A stretch of 64,000 nt of DNA from Dipteris shenzhenensis (GCA_047967505.1 CM106540.1); one strand, 5' to 3'; counted from the first letter of the stretch, positions 23,926 through 35,390 are shown. The notes: generated by a model not told the origin, from the letters alone. Numbers and translations are program-made.

Positions 23926-24715
23926 ATAGATAGTGCTCCGAGAAAGATATAGAATCCACAATGGTATATTTTTGTCCAAAACTAGACACAATACAAAAGA
24001 GATGCAGAGTTCCACCAATCATGGTCCTCTAATCTTACCAAAAGCTCTTCTATTATCTACTTTGCATCTCTAGAGAGGTGGGCAGCTTCCCCAAGCTTAG
24101 TTTATATCCCTTCAAAAATCTTTTCTTCTCCAAGATGTACACCTAGAAGAGGCTAGTTTGCTACTCCTTGCTGCTAACAATTTGTTGCTCTAGTTGACAA
24201 AGCCAATGTATGGCACAAATGGCCTCTTTATATAGGGGAAAATCCCCCTCCAAATCAACCAACTAGTAGGGGTGAATAGGCCAACACAATCAGCCCTGTC
24301 ACTTGACTTTCCTGATCCCCAAAATCCCATTGGTGGGGACACATAATCTGAGGTTTGGTTAGCGCTAGCTAGCCACATGGTAGGCTACCACTTGCCTTAG
24401 GTAGGCCTACCCACGTTTGCCTTGATCTAAGGCCTCTTAGCCTACAAAACCTATTGCAATTCTTGGTCTTGCTTCCTATTGCAGATCCGTATCCTGCCAA
24501 GCCTTCTCTAGGCCCTGGTCTTACTCTAAACTAGTCTGTACATGTGTCTATACTGCTGATGCAAATCCATACTATAGGAGACATCATCTCAACCTCTTCA
24601 TCAAAGCCCTAGATTCTAAAAATGATATGCAATCTGGCCTACTCCAATGGTGGATAGCCATGTGGCAATTTTTCCTTTGTGCCTTCTCTACCATGTACTC
24701 CTCATGTTTTTCTTG
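23926..24715 (-). repeat. 3' LTR (approximate) of the 24-27 kb element
   Basis: Shares GATAGTGCTC, GATATAGAATC, CTTACCAAAAG and ACTAGTAGGG/ACTGGTAGGG-type words in order with 26,109-26,945. TATA box on the minus strand at 24,227-24,235. Confidence 0.65.
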
Positions 24716-25555
24716 GTCTTACTGAGGTCTTACTACTAACCACATGGCAGCCACCATGCTGCCCATTTGGAAATCCCTCAAACCCTAGGTATAACCCTTG
24801 ATGGCCTCCTCATTTGGGGGCTCATAGTTGTGGAGGTGACCTATACATTTTGAACACCCCTTGTGGTTGACACATCTTGGCGCGATACCAACCCATCAAT
24901 GAAGATGCTCCAATAGCTCCCATGTAGTATCCCTCTAGATCATTACAACATCAATGTTGCTTTCTAGCTTTCATCTAGTGCCTCTTACTCTACCAAGTCT
25001 GGTTCTACATAACCACACCAATATGGTACACATGTCCATGTTTGGTAGCACCTAATGGCACCACCTCCTTCTGTCATGAATCTACCTTCAAACTTGAGCA
25101 CCCTTGGTACCAATATCCTCCAACTATCCCCCTCATGATATGTGAACAGCCTGATGTCATCCAAGCACCATGCTCTTAGGGTCTGTTTCAACCCATCCTC
25201 CATCTGACAAGGTTTGCAACCAAATAGCATACTCGAGAAGTTATATCCCAAGCATAAATCTAGATTACCTGGACCATAAGTTTCCATGTGTGGCTCTATG
25301 GTGTCTCCCTCTAAGTCACACCCTCTATCTAACTCTCCTTGAGTCCTCTCAAAGAACCCCCCTCTATGTCAGCAACACAAACCAAGCACCCAGATGGCTC
25401 CAGGCAGTCATTACTATCCATCACCTTCACAAAAGTTTTTGAGTCCTCTTTTGACCATCGCTCAATGTTAGACATCCTGATTGTAACATTGGAGTCCTTT
25501 TACCTAATCTTAGCACACTACGAGATGCCGCCAAGAAAAGTTCCTCTCTAACCAC
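24716..25555 (-). other. Unassigned internal region of the 24-27 kb element
   Basis: A 100-residue minus frame (24,985-25,287) is the longest, without a recognisable motif. No protease, integrase or RT hallmarks are visible, so pol has been deleted or replaced. Confidence 0.4.
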
Positions 25556-25559
25556 CAAT

Positions 25560-26108
25560 TGAGTAGAGTTTGACTCCTCAAACTTTGAGTTAGCCCCTTC
25601 TTCTTTTGACGAGGCTTTCTACAATCCTTTGCAAGATGCCCTGGCTCATCACAATAGATGCATTTCTTCTCTTTCTTCCTCTTATTCGTGCTTTATTCAT
25701 CTAAATAGTTTGTTGTGTCATCAAATTTGTCTTTCTTGGGCTTGCCTTCACTAGGCTTACCCTTACCCTTGCCTTTACTCCCATCCTGAGCTATCGTGGC
25801 TTTGTCATATGTTTCATCATATTTCTTTTCCCAAGCTTCTTGTTGTAGCAACAATGGAACCTCAAATATCATTGGTGCCACCCTCTACTCCTCGAATGTC
25901 ACTGTGCCACCCTCTACCCTACAATTATTATAATAATAAAGCTATTATAGCTCAGAGAGAGCATTTCCACCAATAGCCTTGCTGTCCTGATCATGCTCAT
26001 CCTTTGACCAAATGCTGTCAGTAACAGCTGATCTCGCACCACCTTCATCTTGGTGATGTGATCTTGAAGTGAATCCCCTTCATCCACGCTCATGCCATAT
26101 AGCTCCGT
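25560..26108 (-). pseudogene. gag: Copia gag remnant with CCHC zinc knuckle
   Basis: On the minus strand the capsid end reads LYGMSVDEGDSLQDHITKMK and VRDQLLLTAFGQRM, matching the UBN2/copia gag pattern (SLxDHIxxMKxxxDQL). It is followed, after stops, by a Lys/Gly-rich linker (KGKGKGKPSEGKPKKDKF, in frame 25,693-25,881) and the zinc knuckle CIYCDEPGHLAKDC near 25,625-25,665. It is a different copia family from copies 1 and 2. Confidence 0.75.
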
Positions 26109-26945
26109 AAATAGATAGTGCTCTAAGAGAGATATAGAATCTACAATAGTATATTACTATCCAAAGCCAAACATAATACAAAAGAGATCCAGAGTCCCAC
26201 CAATCGTGGTCCTCTGATCTTACCAAAAGTTCTCCTTCTATCTACTTAGCACCTCTAGATCCTTCAGCCTGCCTGCTCCTCCTAAGCTTATGTAGACTCT
26301 TTGTTTAGTGATCCCTCCACTTTACTGCCTGGGTAGTCAGCCTAGGTGGGAAGCTTCTCCAAGCTTAGTCTACATCCCTCCAACTATTGTTTCTCCTCTT
26401 GGATGTAGGCCCATAAGAGGCTGGTCTACTGCTCCTTACTGCTTGATGTTTGTTGCTTTAGATGATGCCAATGTATGGCCCCAATGTCCTCTTTACATAG
26501 GGGCAAAGCTTCCTCCAAATTAGTTGACTGGTAGGGAAAATTTGGCTAAGCCAATCAGCCCCCCACCCAAAATTTTTTATCTCCAAAATCCCCTTGGTGG
26601 GGGCAGGGTTGGCTAGCCCTGCCTGGCCACGTGGTAGGTTGCCACTCCCCTAGGCAAGCCTACCCAAATCTGCTTTGATCCAAGGCCTCTTGGCCTCAAA
26701 AGCCTACCGTGATTTTGGCTCTTGCTTCTTGGCTATAGATCCATACCTGCCAGGCCTTTTCTAGGCCAAAGTCTTGCTCTAAAGCAGTCATATGGGTGTC
26801 CATACAGCTAACATAAATCCATACTAAAAGTGATTTATCTCAGCCTCTTCATCGTAGCCCATAAATGCTAGAACTAGATAGCCATGTGGTAATTTTGCCT
26901 TTGTTTTTCCCTCCTAGAGGTGCCTTCTCTGCCAGGTACTCCTCT
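26109..26945 (-). repeat. 5' LTR (approximate) of the 24-27 kb element
   Basis: Homologous to 23,926-24,715. It carries an extra ~70 bp near 26,265-26,335 (a CTGCCTG / AAGCTTA-containing partial duplication) relative to the other LTR. Confidence 0.65.
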
Positions 26946-27195
26946 TGTGCTTGCTTCCCTTTCCCCCTTCACGGTGCTCATAAATCCTCTCTTCTCCCTT
27001 CCCCATCTTCTTCTTATGGAGTCACAATCACAACAACCTAAGGGCCATAAGATTGAAACTTGTGGATAGCTCTTGCTTGCATTGCCTCTCAACAAGGGTC
27101 TCTTGGAGGTGACCTCTCCAAGAGCATATTGATAAGATCCCCACGACACGTGAGTCATCATCAAGGACCACATTTTTTGTGCCATTGGTAGAGTT

Positions 27196-27322
27196 TTTTG
27201 AAGTATGGTTTTGCTTGCATGTACTTCTCTCATCAACCACCCATTGCCCAATACTGGAGGGTTTCTAGGTATGATTTTGCTTGCATTTTCTTCTCTTATC
27301 AATCACCCATTGCCCAATTCTT
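27196..27322. repeat. Two-copy ~73-bp tandem repeat
   Basis: The segment with TTTTGCTTGCAT, TCAACCACCCATTGCCCAAT (27,205-27,255) recurs at 27,275-27,320 with TTTTGCTTGCAT, TCAATCACCCATTGCCCAAT. No coding content. Confidence 0.75.
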
Positions 27323-28593
27323 AGTAGCTTTAAAAACAATTATTGGTATGGAGTATAGGAAGTGTGTGAGTGAAAAGAGAGCAAGCCTGTAGGTCGTTTG
27401 GAGCAAAAAAGTTGTTTTTTGATGATTCCCGTGTTCCTTTCAATGACTGAGAGTCCAAAATGACTTGCAGAGGCAACCATTGCCTGCTTTTGGTGTCCAT
27501 TGCACTTTGGGAGTTTGAAAACCCCTTCATTCTTGAATTTGGGATCATTTCATTGGATTTGTGGCTCATTGTCTCTGCTTCAACGTTTTTTCTGCCAATG
27601 TGTTGTGAAGCAACCATGCTCATCATTTGCACTCGCTTGGAGTTTACAAACAGATCAGTTTGCTAAAATGTTTTTTAATTTGTGTGTTGGATCCAGTGAT
27701 TGGGACCATGGTTTCCAAAATCGTATGTTCTAGAGGCTTGAGAACCCCTATCTCTCAGCTCTTGCACGATTCCATGGAGATCTCTAATCGTCTATTTCTC
27801 TGTCAAAAATCCATTCAAGGATTCAAACCTTTGATTTTTTGGCACATGACATTTTAAAAAATGAACCTTAGGCTTCTAAGGTTTCATTTATAGGTCGATT
27901 GCAAGCTTTGCAACTTTGGTTTACTTCACATCTAGAGTGGTTTTTTGAAGTATTCTATGCAAAAGTCGTAGTGGTTTTGAGGTATCTCAAGTTTTACTTT
28001 TAGTAGTTGCGGTCGTTGTCTTGAGGGTATGATTTTGAACATACCTTATGCAAATCACTTTGGTTGCAGTCTGAGTCACGTCGTGCGCTCACTCGTGGTT
28101 TGCATAAGGTTGCAATGGATCATTTAGAGGCCATTTAGATGCATTGTGATCCTTGTTAGATGCACTGATAGGCCCAGATTACCTTGTGGGATGCTTTATT
28201 GATGTAGGTTTAGCACACAGATGCTATTTTATGCTAAGGGATAGATTTTGATACATTACAGTTGATGCTCTGATAGTGATATGCTCTCTTGGATGAGACA
28301 TTATTGATATTTATGCCCATGGTTGGTGTTTATGCTTGAGGCATTTGAATCTTATTGGTGTTGGGTTTGCCATGGTTTTGTCATTGCAGGTTGACATTTT
28401 GTTTTGAGCTAGGTTTGCTCATATGGATGCATAGTATATGCACATGAGCCAGTTGCATTTTTTGATTCTTTGAGCCTTTAAGTTTTTTGGTGATATTACC
28501 CTCCATTGTGGCAGACAAATTTGGGTGCACATGGTATTTGGTGTGATTCTTTCTTGCAAGCACTAGCATTTGGGATTTTGCTTTATTTGCATC

Positions 28594-29239
28594 ATGGAAT
28601 CCTCTTCCATGTCTAAAAAGGAGTTTTTAAGCATTAAAAAGTTTGATGGGACAAACTTTTCTTTGTTGAAAGAACAAATAAGGGATGTTCTCATTCAAAA
28701 GAAACATATTAAACCCTTGGAAGGGATTGTAGCTAAGCCTGAAGCTATGTCTAAGGTTGATTGGAATGAGTTGGATCTTGTGTTCATTGCCATCCTCATG
28801 GGATAGCTTCCATACAGGTGTCGGTAACTTTGCACTTGGTTGAGTACTAAAGTTTAATGATGTTGTGGGGAAGTCTATGGATGGCAACAAGAGGGATGCA
28901 GCCTTAAATGTGCAAAGGGGCAAATCACAATTCAGGGGGAAGTCACAAGAGAGATGGAAGTCTCGTAGCAAATGCAGGGCACAAAACATTGAGTGTTACC
29001 ATTGTGGTAAGAAGGGCCACATGAAAAAGGATTGCTACAAGCTAAAAAGAGAGAAAAAGGATAAGAATAAGAATGCAAATTGGGGTGTAAATAAGAAGGA
29101 AGAGAGTCCAAGGGAGGACAAAGGAAAAGTGAAGATCGAGGAGATCAATGCAATCACTCATGATAGTGACAATGACATTCTCTTCATGTCTAGTCCACCT
29201 GCAGATTTGCTTACCACTTTAGATGATGCATATTCTTAG
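28594..29239 (+). pseudogene. gag: Copia gag (copy 2)
   Basis: Opens MESSSMSKKEFLSIKKFDG and runs to DWNELD near 28,773, then jumps: about 280 bp present in copy 1 is missing, as is a 27-bp piece near 28,872. The second frame (28,865-29,239) has the complete zinc knuckle CYHCGKKGHMKKDC near 28,995-29,037. The gag frame ends in an amber at 29,237-29,239, the same place as in copy 1. The protease that follows reads FYSGASFHV, so the catalytic Asp is Tyr. Confidence 0.9.
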
Positions 29240-29324
29240 GATTGGATTTTTTATTCTGGTGCTTCATTCCATGTTACTCCCCATAGGGAATGGTTCTCCA
29301 CTTATGACAGTGGAAAGACAGGTT

Positions 29325-32300
29325 GATGAAATGGTACCTGGCCTCAATGTGTTTGGCCTTTGCATGAAAAACGGGTTCCGTGCTAGCTGAATAGCACTCA
29401 TGGAATCACTATGCAATGTTGATACACTTGTATGAGTCCCCAAATCTTCCACTAGCTGATCAAGCCATATAGCCTCCTTGCAACTCTCTCTGGCTACAAC
29501 ATACTCAGCCTCTGTGGTAGAAAAAGCAACACACTTCTGTGCGTGAGACATCCATGACAATAAACCACCTACAAAGGTGAACACATAACCAGAAGTGGAT
29601 CTCTTGCTATTCACATGCCCTGCATAGTCTAAATCTTTGTACCCAAGTACACGCATCTCTCCTCTGCCAAAGCAAATACACATCTCCTTGGTAGCCTTCA
29701 TGTACATCATGATGCACTTAACTGCCTCCCAATGCCTCTTTCTTAGATTAGCCATATATTGGCTAACAACTCCCACTGTAAATGCAATGTTCGGTCTAGT
29801 AGCTATCATAGCATACATAAGACTGTCAACCGTTGATGCATAAGGAACCTTGGCTATCAAGGCCCTCTCCTAATTTGATTTGGGACTATCTACCTGACTC
29901 AGTTTCACATATGGAGGCAATGGAGTACTTACATTCTGCCCCCCTCCATATTGAAATGTTACAATACTTTTGTAACATACTCCTTCTGGAAAGCCAAAGG
30001 AGTTTCCTACTCCAGTCACACATACCAAAAATATGACCTATAGGTCCCAAATCCTTCATGTCAAAGGCCTCATGCAAGTCGGCCTTCAATGCATCTGACT
30101 CATAAGTGTTCTTGCTAGCCAATAGCATATCATCCTCATAAAGTGCCAAGAGTACCAGACTATTATCCTTTGCTCTTTTAGTGTAGAGGCAGTGATTAAT
30201 CTCACTTCTTTTTTAAACCCGGAGACCAAATGAAAGCATCAAACTTCTGATACCATTCTCTAGGCGCTTTCTTAAGGCCATAGAGTATGTTTTTCAGCTT
30301 GCAAACCAAATGCTCTTTGCTCTTTTCTTCAAAGCCTTCCGGCTGTACCATGTAAATCTCCTCATGTAGATCCCCATGCAAGAAAGTTGTCTTGACATCC
30401 ATCTGCATAAGCTCCATACTCTCGATTGCCACAAGTCCAAGTATGCATCTAAGTGTGGTCATCTTCACAACCGGAGAGAAGATCTCATCAAATTCCACAC
30501 CCTTCTCTTGCTTGAACCCATTAGCAACCAAACGGGCCCATCATCATCTGTGACCTTCATCTTCTAGACCCATTTACATGGCAATGCTTCCTTTCCATTT
30601 GGGAAAGAAACCAAGTCCCAAGTCTTATTCTTCATGCATGAACTCATCTCTGATTTTATATCATACTCCCACTTGCGCTAATCCTCATTCATCATAGCCT
30701 CTATAGTGAGAAGGCTCCCCGCAATCACTAAGCATACACCCTAGGAACAAATCTATCAAGCGGTCTAGACATTCTAGTTGATCTTCTCAAGGGCATTTCA
30801 GCTTGCTGTCCTGCCTGCATAGTCCCAAGTCTTATTCTTCATGCATGAACTCATCTTTGATTTCATATCATACTCCCACTTGCGCTAATCCTCACACATC
30901 ATAGCCTCTGTAGTGAGAAGGCTCCTCGCAATCACTAAGCATCACATACTCTACCCCTGGAACAAATCTATCAGGTGGTCTAGACATTCTAGTTGATCTT
31001 CTCACAGGCATTTTAGCTTGATGTCCTGCCTGCTTATCAGCCACATTTGACTCATCATTTCCACCAATACATGACCCATCATCTGCCCTTGATTGTGTAC
31101 CTGTGGGAGTACCTGGTGGCACCATTTCCTACACATTCGGTGCATGGACAGCTTGCTATCTATTAACATGTGCAAGTAGATTCACATCTTGGAAAGTGAT
31201 TGTTCTCATTTCCACATCCCTCATGGGTGTCTTATGAATCTTCTTCTCATTGAAGACCACATCATGGCTCCGTATGATCTTCTTTGCTTCTAGATCCTAG
31301 GGATGATAGCCCATCTCTCCACTTTCACCATAACCCAGAAAGATGCATTTTCTACACTTAGGATCTAGCTTCTTCCGAAGCTCTTTTGGCACATGTGCAT
31401 ATGCTAATTATACGCAAATGAGAGTAAGACGGCTTCTTGACACTCCATGCCTCTTCAAGAATACCAACATCCAAACTCTTACTAGGTGATCTATTGATCA
31501 CATGCACTGTAGTCTTTATTGCCTTAGCCAAAAAACCACCAGAAAGACTTGCATTGGAAGGCATACATTGCAACGAGGGGATATCATCTCCCTCTTCATC
31601 CCATGTGTATCATAGAAATGTTGAAAGTCATGAGAGAGATACTCTCCACCATTGTCAATGTGTAGGCATTTAAGCATTCTACCTGACTGATTTTCAATCG
31701 AAGCCAATCATTTCTGAAATACTTGGAACATATCGATCTTCCAAGCTATAGCATAAGCACACACTCTTCTAGTTGCATCATCAATAAATGTCACATAATA
31801 TTCAGCCTCGCCTAATGATCGTGTAGGCATGGGACCACGTACGTCTCCCAAATGCACCAAATCAAGCCTTTCAAGCTCTTTCTTTCCCCTTCTTTTATGG
31901 GCTGATTTAGTCTGCTTCCCTTAGAGACAATGCTCACAAATTTCAAAATAAAAAAAACTCAAATCCGGTACATAACCCAAACGGCATAAGGGTTTCATTC
32001 CATTTTGGATCATGTGCCCTAATTGGCAATGCCACAAAGAAGTACTTGGCTGCTCAGTTATTGCACCAACATGATCAGACACCCCTGATATATGTAAGGG
32101 ATACAGTGTCCCACACTTGGCACCCCTTGCCAAAACCATGGAGCCCTTCTAAATTTTCCAACTCTGAAAGCCAAAAGTCGTCTGAAAACCAGCATCATCT
32201 AGCTAACCGGCTAAAATGAGACTCTTGGTCAGGTTAGGCACATGCCTCACATTTTTTTAAACAAATGCAAGCCCATTTGCAAAAGAAAATTTTATGTCAC

Positions 32301-32345
32301 CTGCTCCCACACTGTCACATGCATAGTTATTCCAAGATGCACACA
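29325..32345 (-). pseudogene. pol: Inverted segment of copia copy 2: protease end, integrase, RT-RNase H
   Basis: Reading on the minus strand from 32,345 down: the protease C-terminal end and an amber at 32,203-32,205 (ILAG stop LDDAG); QLGHMIQNGMK and CEHCL of the pre-integrase domain; an integrase with a deletion around the third catalytic residue; RT pieces (30,202-30,531 with QMDVKTTFLHGDL; 29,886-30,149 with LYEDDML, where the YVDDM box reads YEDDM); and RNase H (29,264-29,860, STTEAEYVVA, LHSDSMSAIQLA). It contains a private ~207-bp tandem duplication. More decayed than copy 1. Confidence 0.9.
30613..31030. repeat. ~207-bp tandem duplication inside copia copy 2
   Basis: AGTCCCAAGTCTTATTCTTC starts both units (about 30,613 and 30,821), and both run through GAAGGCTCC and AGTTGATCTTCTCA to CTGCCTGC. 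Copy 1 has this segment once. The units differ at several sites, so the duplication is not very recent. Confidence 0.9.
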
Positions 32346-32470
32346 TCAGGGAGGTACTTGAGGAGCGCATAGAGCTTGTCAAGGTTCATACAAGTGATAA
32401 CCCCGCAGATATGCTAACGAATAGTCTACCTAGTCAATGGTTTGAGTATTATCGTGTATTGATGGGCATT
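32346..32470 (+). pseudogene. RNase H C-terminal end of copia copy 2
   Basis: Reads REVLEERIELVKVHTSDN and then an end corresponding to FEYCCVLMGIG in copy 1. It lies back in plus orientation, right of the inversion breakpoint, and is followed by the polypurine tract at 32,521-32,532. Confidence 0.85.
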
Positions 32471-32532
32471 GGATAGTATGTCCACTGGTTGTTGTTCTTT
32501 CTTAAAGGCACATTGGCCTTTAAGTGGAAGGT

Positions 32533-32653
32533 TGTGGGGGTTAAAGGCCACTGTGACTTAGCCCCGGTTATGTACAATACTCAAACACACATATATACGG
32601 ATCACATAGAAGATTGGGGTGTTCTGCACCCACCAAAACTTGTATGGCTCTCT

Positions 32654-32707
<54 letters not shown>

Positions 32708-32740
32708 TCTTCCGTTCTGCTTCCATTGAGAGCACTCTCA
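32533..32740 (+). repeat. 3' LTR of copia copy 2
   Basis: 208 bp, TGTGGGGG...CACTCTCA, homologous to the 168/171-bp LTRs of copy 1; the extra length is mostly a CT run at 32,658-32,703. Confidence 0.93.
32658..32703. repeat. (CT)n microsatellite in the copia LTR
   Basis: 46 bases of pure CT where the copy-1 LTRs have a GAGAGA tract of about 14 bases on the opposite strand. Confidence 0.95.
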
Positions 32741-34390
32741 ACAAACACGTGATTAGCACATGATGGAGTCAATCCCTTAAGACCTAACATCAGTTTGACA
32801 TCATTCACACATTCTGACATACCACCTCGATACATTTAGCAATGGGAAGAGTCATCACGTCAATGATTCCCTTGTAGAGTGATCTTTCAATACAACTTCA
32901 TGCATCTTGCACTATACATGACACACATTGTTGACTATTCCTAGCATTAGTTCCTACACATGCATTAGTCTTGAAAACCCATCTACATCATCACAACCTA
33001 ACTTTTGTGATGTATAGCCATCATATGATTGCATAGATCAATGTCAACATTATGATCATTTAGATTTGTAGATCAACCCTTAGCATGAGGCTCTTATATC
33101 TCCATGAGGTTTTGGAGATTTATACCACAAAGCATTGTTTATGGATTCAATTTCCATCACCACGTTAGATCAACAAATAAGGAAATGCTAGAATCAACTT
33201 AGTTATGCCATAATGCATCATTCTTGGATTTAGTTTATCACCACCAAATTGATCACTCCTCAACATAAGGACATTTCAACATCAATTTAGTCCTACCATA
33301 ATGTAGATAATATTATTAGTCTTTGCCATACAACAAATTGCAAAACGATAGTGTTCTAGCATGCATTCATGTCTATTTTGCGAAATCGAAGACTATTAGA
33401 TTGTCTAGACAATATTCTTTTATGTCATATCAGCATTCGATAGCTCATGTGCTTCTAGGGCACCTCATGCAGTCTCTTTTGTAATCATGGCTATTAGGCC
33501 TTCTTACATTCAAGCCCTTCATGGGTTTATTATAGATTCAAGTACATCTGAAACCATTTCTCTTATACGTTATGTTCAATGCACATTAGTTGATCATTCT
33601 AAACATTGTGGAATATGCCACAACATTCTTCAAGTTTATGGGATATTGCTATAAAGTAGAATCTCTTATCTACGATTACCATACTTGCTCCTTTATGTAG
33701 TCCCTGGATTCTTGTATCAACACTCATTATGTATATTTTAATTCCCATAACTCGACATATCTCATCCTACTTCAGCATATGTTATGCAATGGTGCCAAAT
33801 TGTATTGCTTTCATGACACCCTTGTCTATCACAACCTTTCAAAGTATTCCCTCCCTCTTGCCCTTCATTATTTTTTAATTGAAACTCTCCCCCTCCCCGC
33901 TTTATTCCTTGCTTTAATCATGGCCTTGCCCTAGTCCTTTTCACCCCCCCTCCACAACAACTAATTAATTAATACCCATTTTTTCAAACTAGGGGGCCCT
34001 ATTTCGCTACCCTGTAGTAAACACTGCAGAAATATTTAAAGTCTCCCCACGCACATATTTAGTAAATGACGAAGACTATTAAAGATTTCAAAACCACAAG
34101 ATCACAATTCCACATTTTTACTCCAAAATCTCACTACTTATGCTGGGTGCAGAGGATGAACTTTTGTTTCCAAGTATTTGCTTCAGAGTCTTACAGCCTT
34201 ACAAGACCAATACCGTATATTAAAAACAGAACTCGGTATAAATATAAGGTTTTCAGATGGGAATATGCACGGTACTTCTTACAGGAGCCAAGTCTAAAAC
34301 TACAGTTGCATAAGAAATCGTGCATACCTTAGGAGAGATCAGAAATTTCACACACTACTTGCATTGCATGGAAGCAGAGCCAAGATGATT
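32741..34390. other. Gene-free stretch
   Basis: Right flank of copia copy 2 and downstream flank of membrane-protein gene 1. AT-rich, with no domain or terminal repeat recognised. Confidence 0.5.
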
Positions 34391-34489
34391 AGAGGTAACA
34401 TGTCTGCATAGATTTGGAGAGACGAGAATTCTTTCTGATGAACTAATAGAAAGCATAAGATGATGGTATTGACTTCTGCATTCATTCAG

Positions 34490-34645
34490 CATGATCAGCA
34501 GTCTCCTGCAATTATACAAAACAGCTAGCTTTGTCTACCCTGCTCTTTCCGAACCCTCCCACTGCATACATTCAGCATGATCAGCAGTCTCCTGCAATTA
34601 TACAAAACAGCTAGCTTTGTCTACCTTGTCTACCCTGCTCTCTCC
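34490..34645. repeat. Two-copy ~82-bp tandem repeat in the 3' flank of gene 1
   Basis: ATTCAGCATGATCAGCAGTC starts both units (34,485 and 34,569), and both continue through AATTATACAAAACAGCTAGC to TACCCTGCTCT. The units are nearly identical, so the duplication is young. It lies just past the stop codon of gene 1 and could be within its 3' UTR. Confidence 0.9.
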
Positions 34646-34661
34646 CACTTCATAATCCCTC

Positions 34662-35390
34662 TCAAGCTTCCTTCCCTTGCTCTTTCCAGACCTTCTCATC
34701 CTCGAAATATTTCCGAAAGCATCGAGGAAGATACATCGGCAGCAGGAACCCAAACAGATTGTAGCTCCATAAAATCATATTGGCAACAGCCAATATGCAT
34801 CCAAATGTTACCCACGGACTGGCTGAGCTTGCGTTTGTTGAACACACTCCATCCGCCCTTGTCCCAAAGGTCGTCTCAATCCACTCCCATATGGAAACCA
34901 ACCGGCCGCTGTTGTACAAGATGGGGACTAACGCTCTAGCAGGAAGAGAGATGGCGTTGGATGTTGAGGTAAGTTGCTCGGACAGGACCTGGCAAGCCAA
35001 TAAAAATGTGTGCGGGGCAACTGCTTTCACAGCCTTCTTATCTCCCAGCACAAAACCTAGTATTAAGTAAGCCAAAGGGAAGAAGAGCCCCACAAAAGCA
35101 GCCACCGTGACATACCTCTTCAGGAGCTTATTTCCAGCATAAACGCTCGGAGGTGCTTTTGCAGTGACAGGAGGAAAGACAAATTTAGCCATGGTATAGA
35201 TGTAGAGCGAAGCGAGCAAGACTGAGATGATGTCCTCGTAAGGGACGAGACCACTGGCAACCAGAATGAGGATTATTGTCATGAATTGAACCCGGACAAA
35301 AGAGAAGAAGCTTAGCAAGCCACCAGCTCGTTTACTAGGTGCAAGGGGTTCCCCATATCCTGTGGAAGCCTGGGATATTTGCTCCGACAT
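34662..35390 (-). CDS. Plant multi-pass membrane protein of unknown function, gene 1
   Basis: An intact 242-residue frame. After a polar N-terminus (1-30) come hydrophobic segments at about 36-50, 54-72, 92-115 and 197-220, then a charged tail (DEKVWKEQGKEA). A conserved loop (KFVFPPVTAKAPPSVYAG, 69-86) and ISLPARALVPILYNSGR (147-163) are almost unchanged in the paralogue at 48,445-49,176. I start at the Met of MSEQIS, not the Met 22 residues upstream, because it aligns with MSEPS in the paralogue. From memory it resembles a land-plant family of small uncharacterised membrane proteins (I believe DUF7733-type, unverified). Role and membrane are unknown. It is intronless, with no operon-like neighbour. 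Selection on protein sequence is suggested by the conservation between copies amid decayed DNA. Confidence 0.85.
   Translation of the reverse strand: MSEQISQASTGYGEPLAPSKRAGGLLSFFSFVRVQFMTIILILVASGLVPYEDIISVLLASLYIYTMAKFVFPPVTAKAPPSVYAGNKLLKRYVTVAAFVGLFFPLAYLILGFVLGDKKAVKAVAPHTFLLACQVLSEQLTSTSNAISLPARALVPILYNSGRLVSIWEWIETTFGTRADGVCSTNASSASPWVTFGCILAVANMILWSYNLFGFLLPMYLPRCFRKYFEDEKVWKEQGKEA

Larger units (their letters stand above)
23926..26945 (-). mobile_element. Rearranged copia-like element with two diverged LTRs
   Basis: The block 23,926-24,715 is repeated in the same direction at 26,109-26,945, with many substitutions and indels. Between them, on the minus strand, is a copia-type gag with a zinc knuckle. 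A TATA box, TATATAAAG on the minus strand, lies at 24,227-24,235 in one LTR (degraded in the other). The gag frame abuts the 5' LTR (26,109) with no primer-binding site or gag start, so sequence between LTR and mid-gag is missing. No RT or integrase motif is found in 24,716-25,560. LTR edges are approximate. Confidence 0.65.
27387..32740 (+). mobile_element. Copia copy 2: 5'-truncated, with inverted centre
   Basis: This is the same family as 15,489-21,400. Plus-strand leader and gag run from about 27,387 to 29,324. The segment 29,325-32,345 is in reverse orientation and carries protease end, integrase and RT-RNase H. From 32,346 the plus orientation resumes with the last RNase H codons, polypurine tract and 3' LTR (32,533-32,740). 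In copy-1 coordinates the three parts are complementary, without gap or overlap at the breakpoints. The 5' LTR and start of the leader are absent, so no target duplication can be checked. Frames are broken throughout. Confidence 0.93.
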
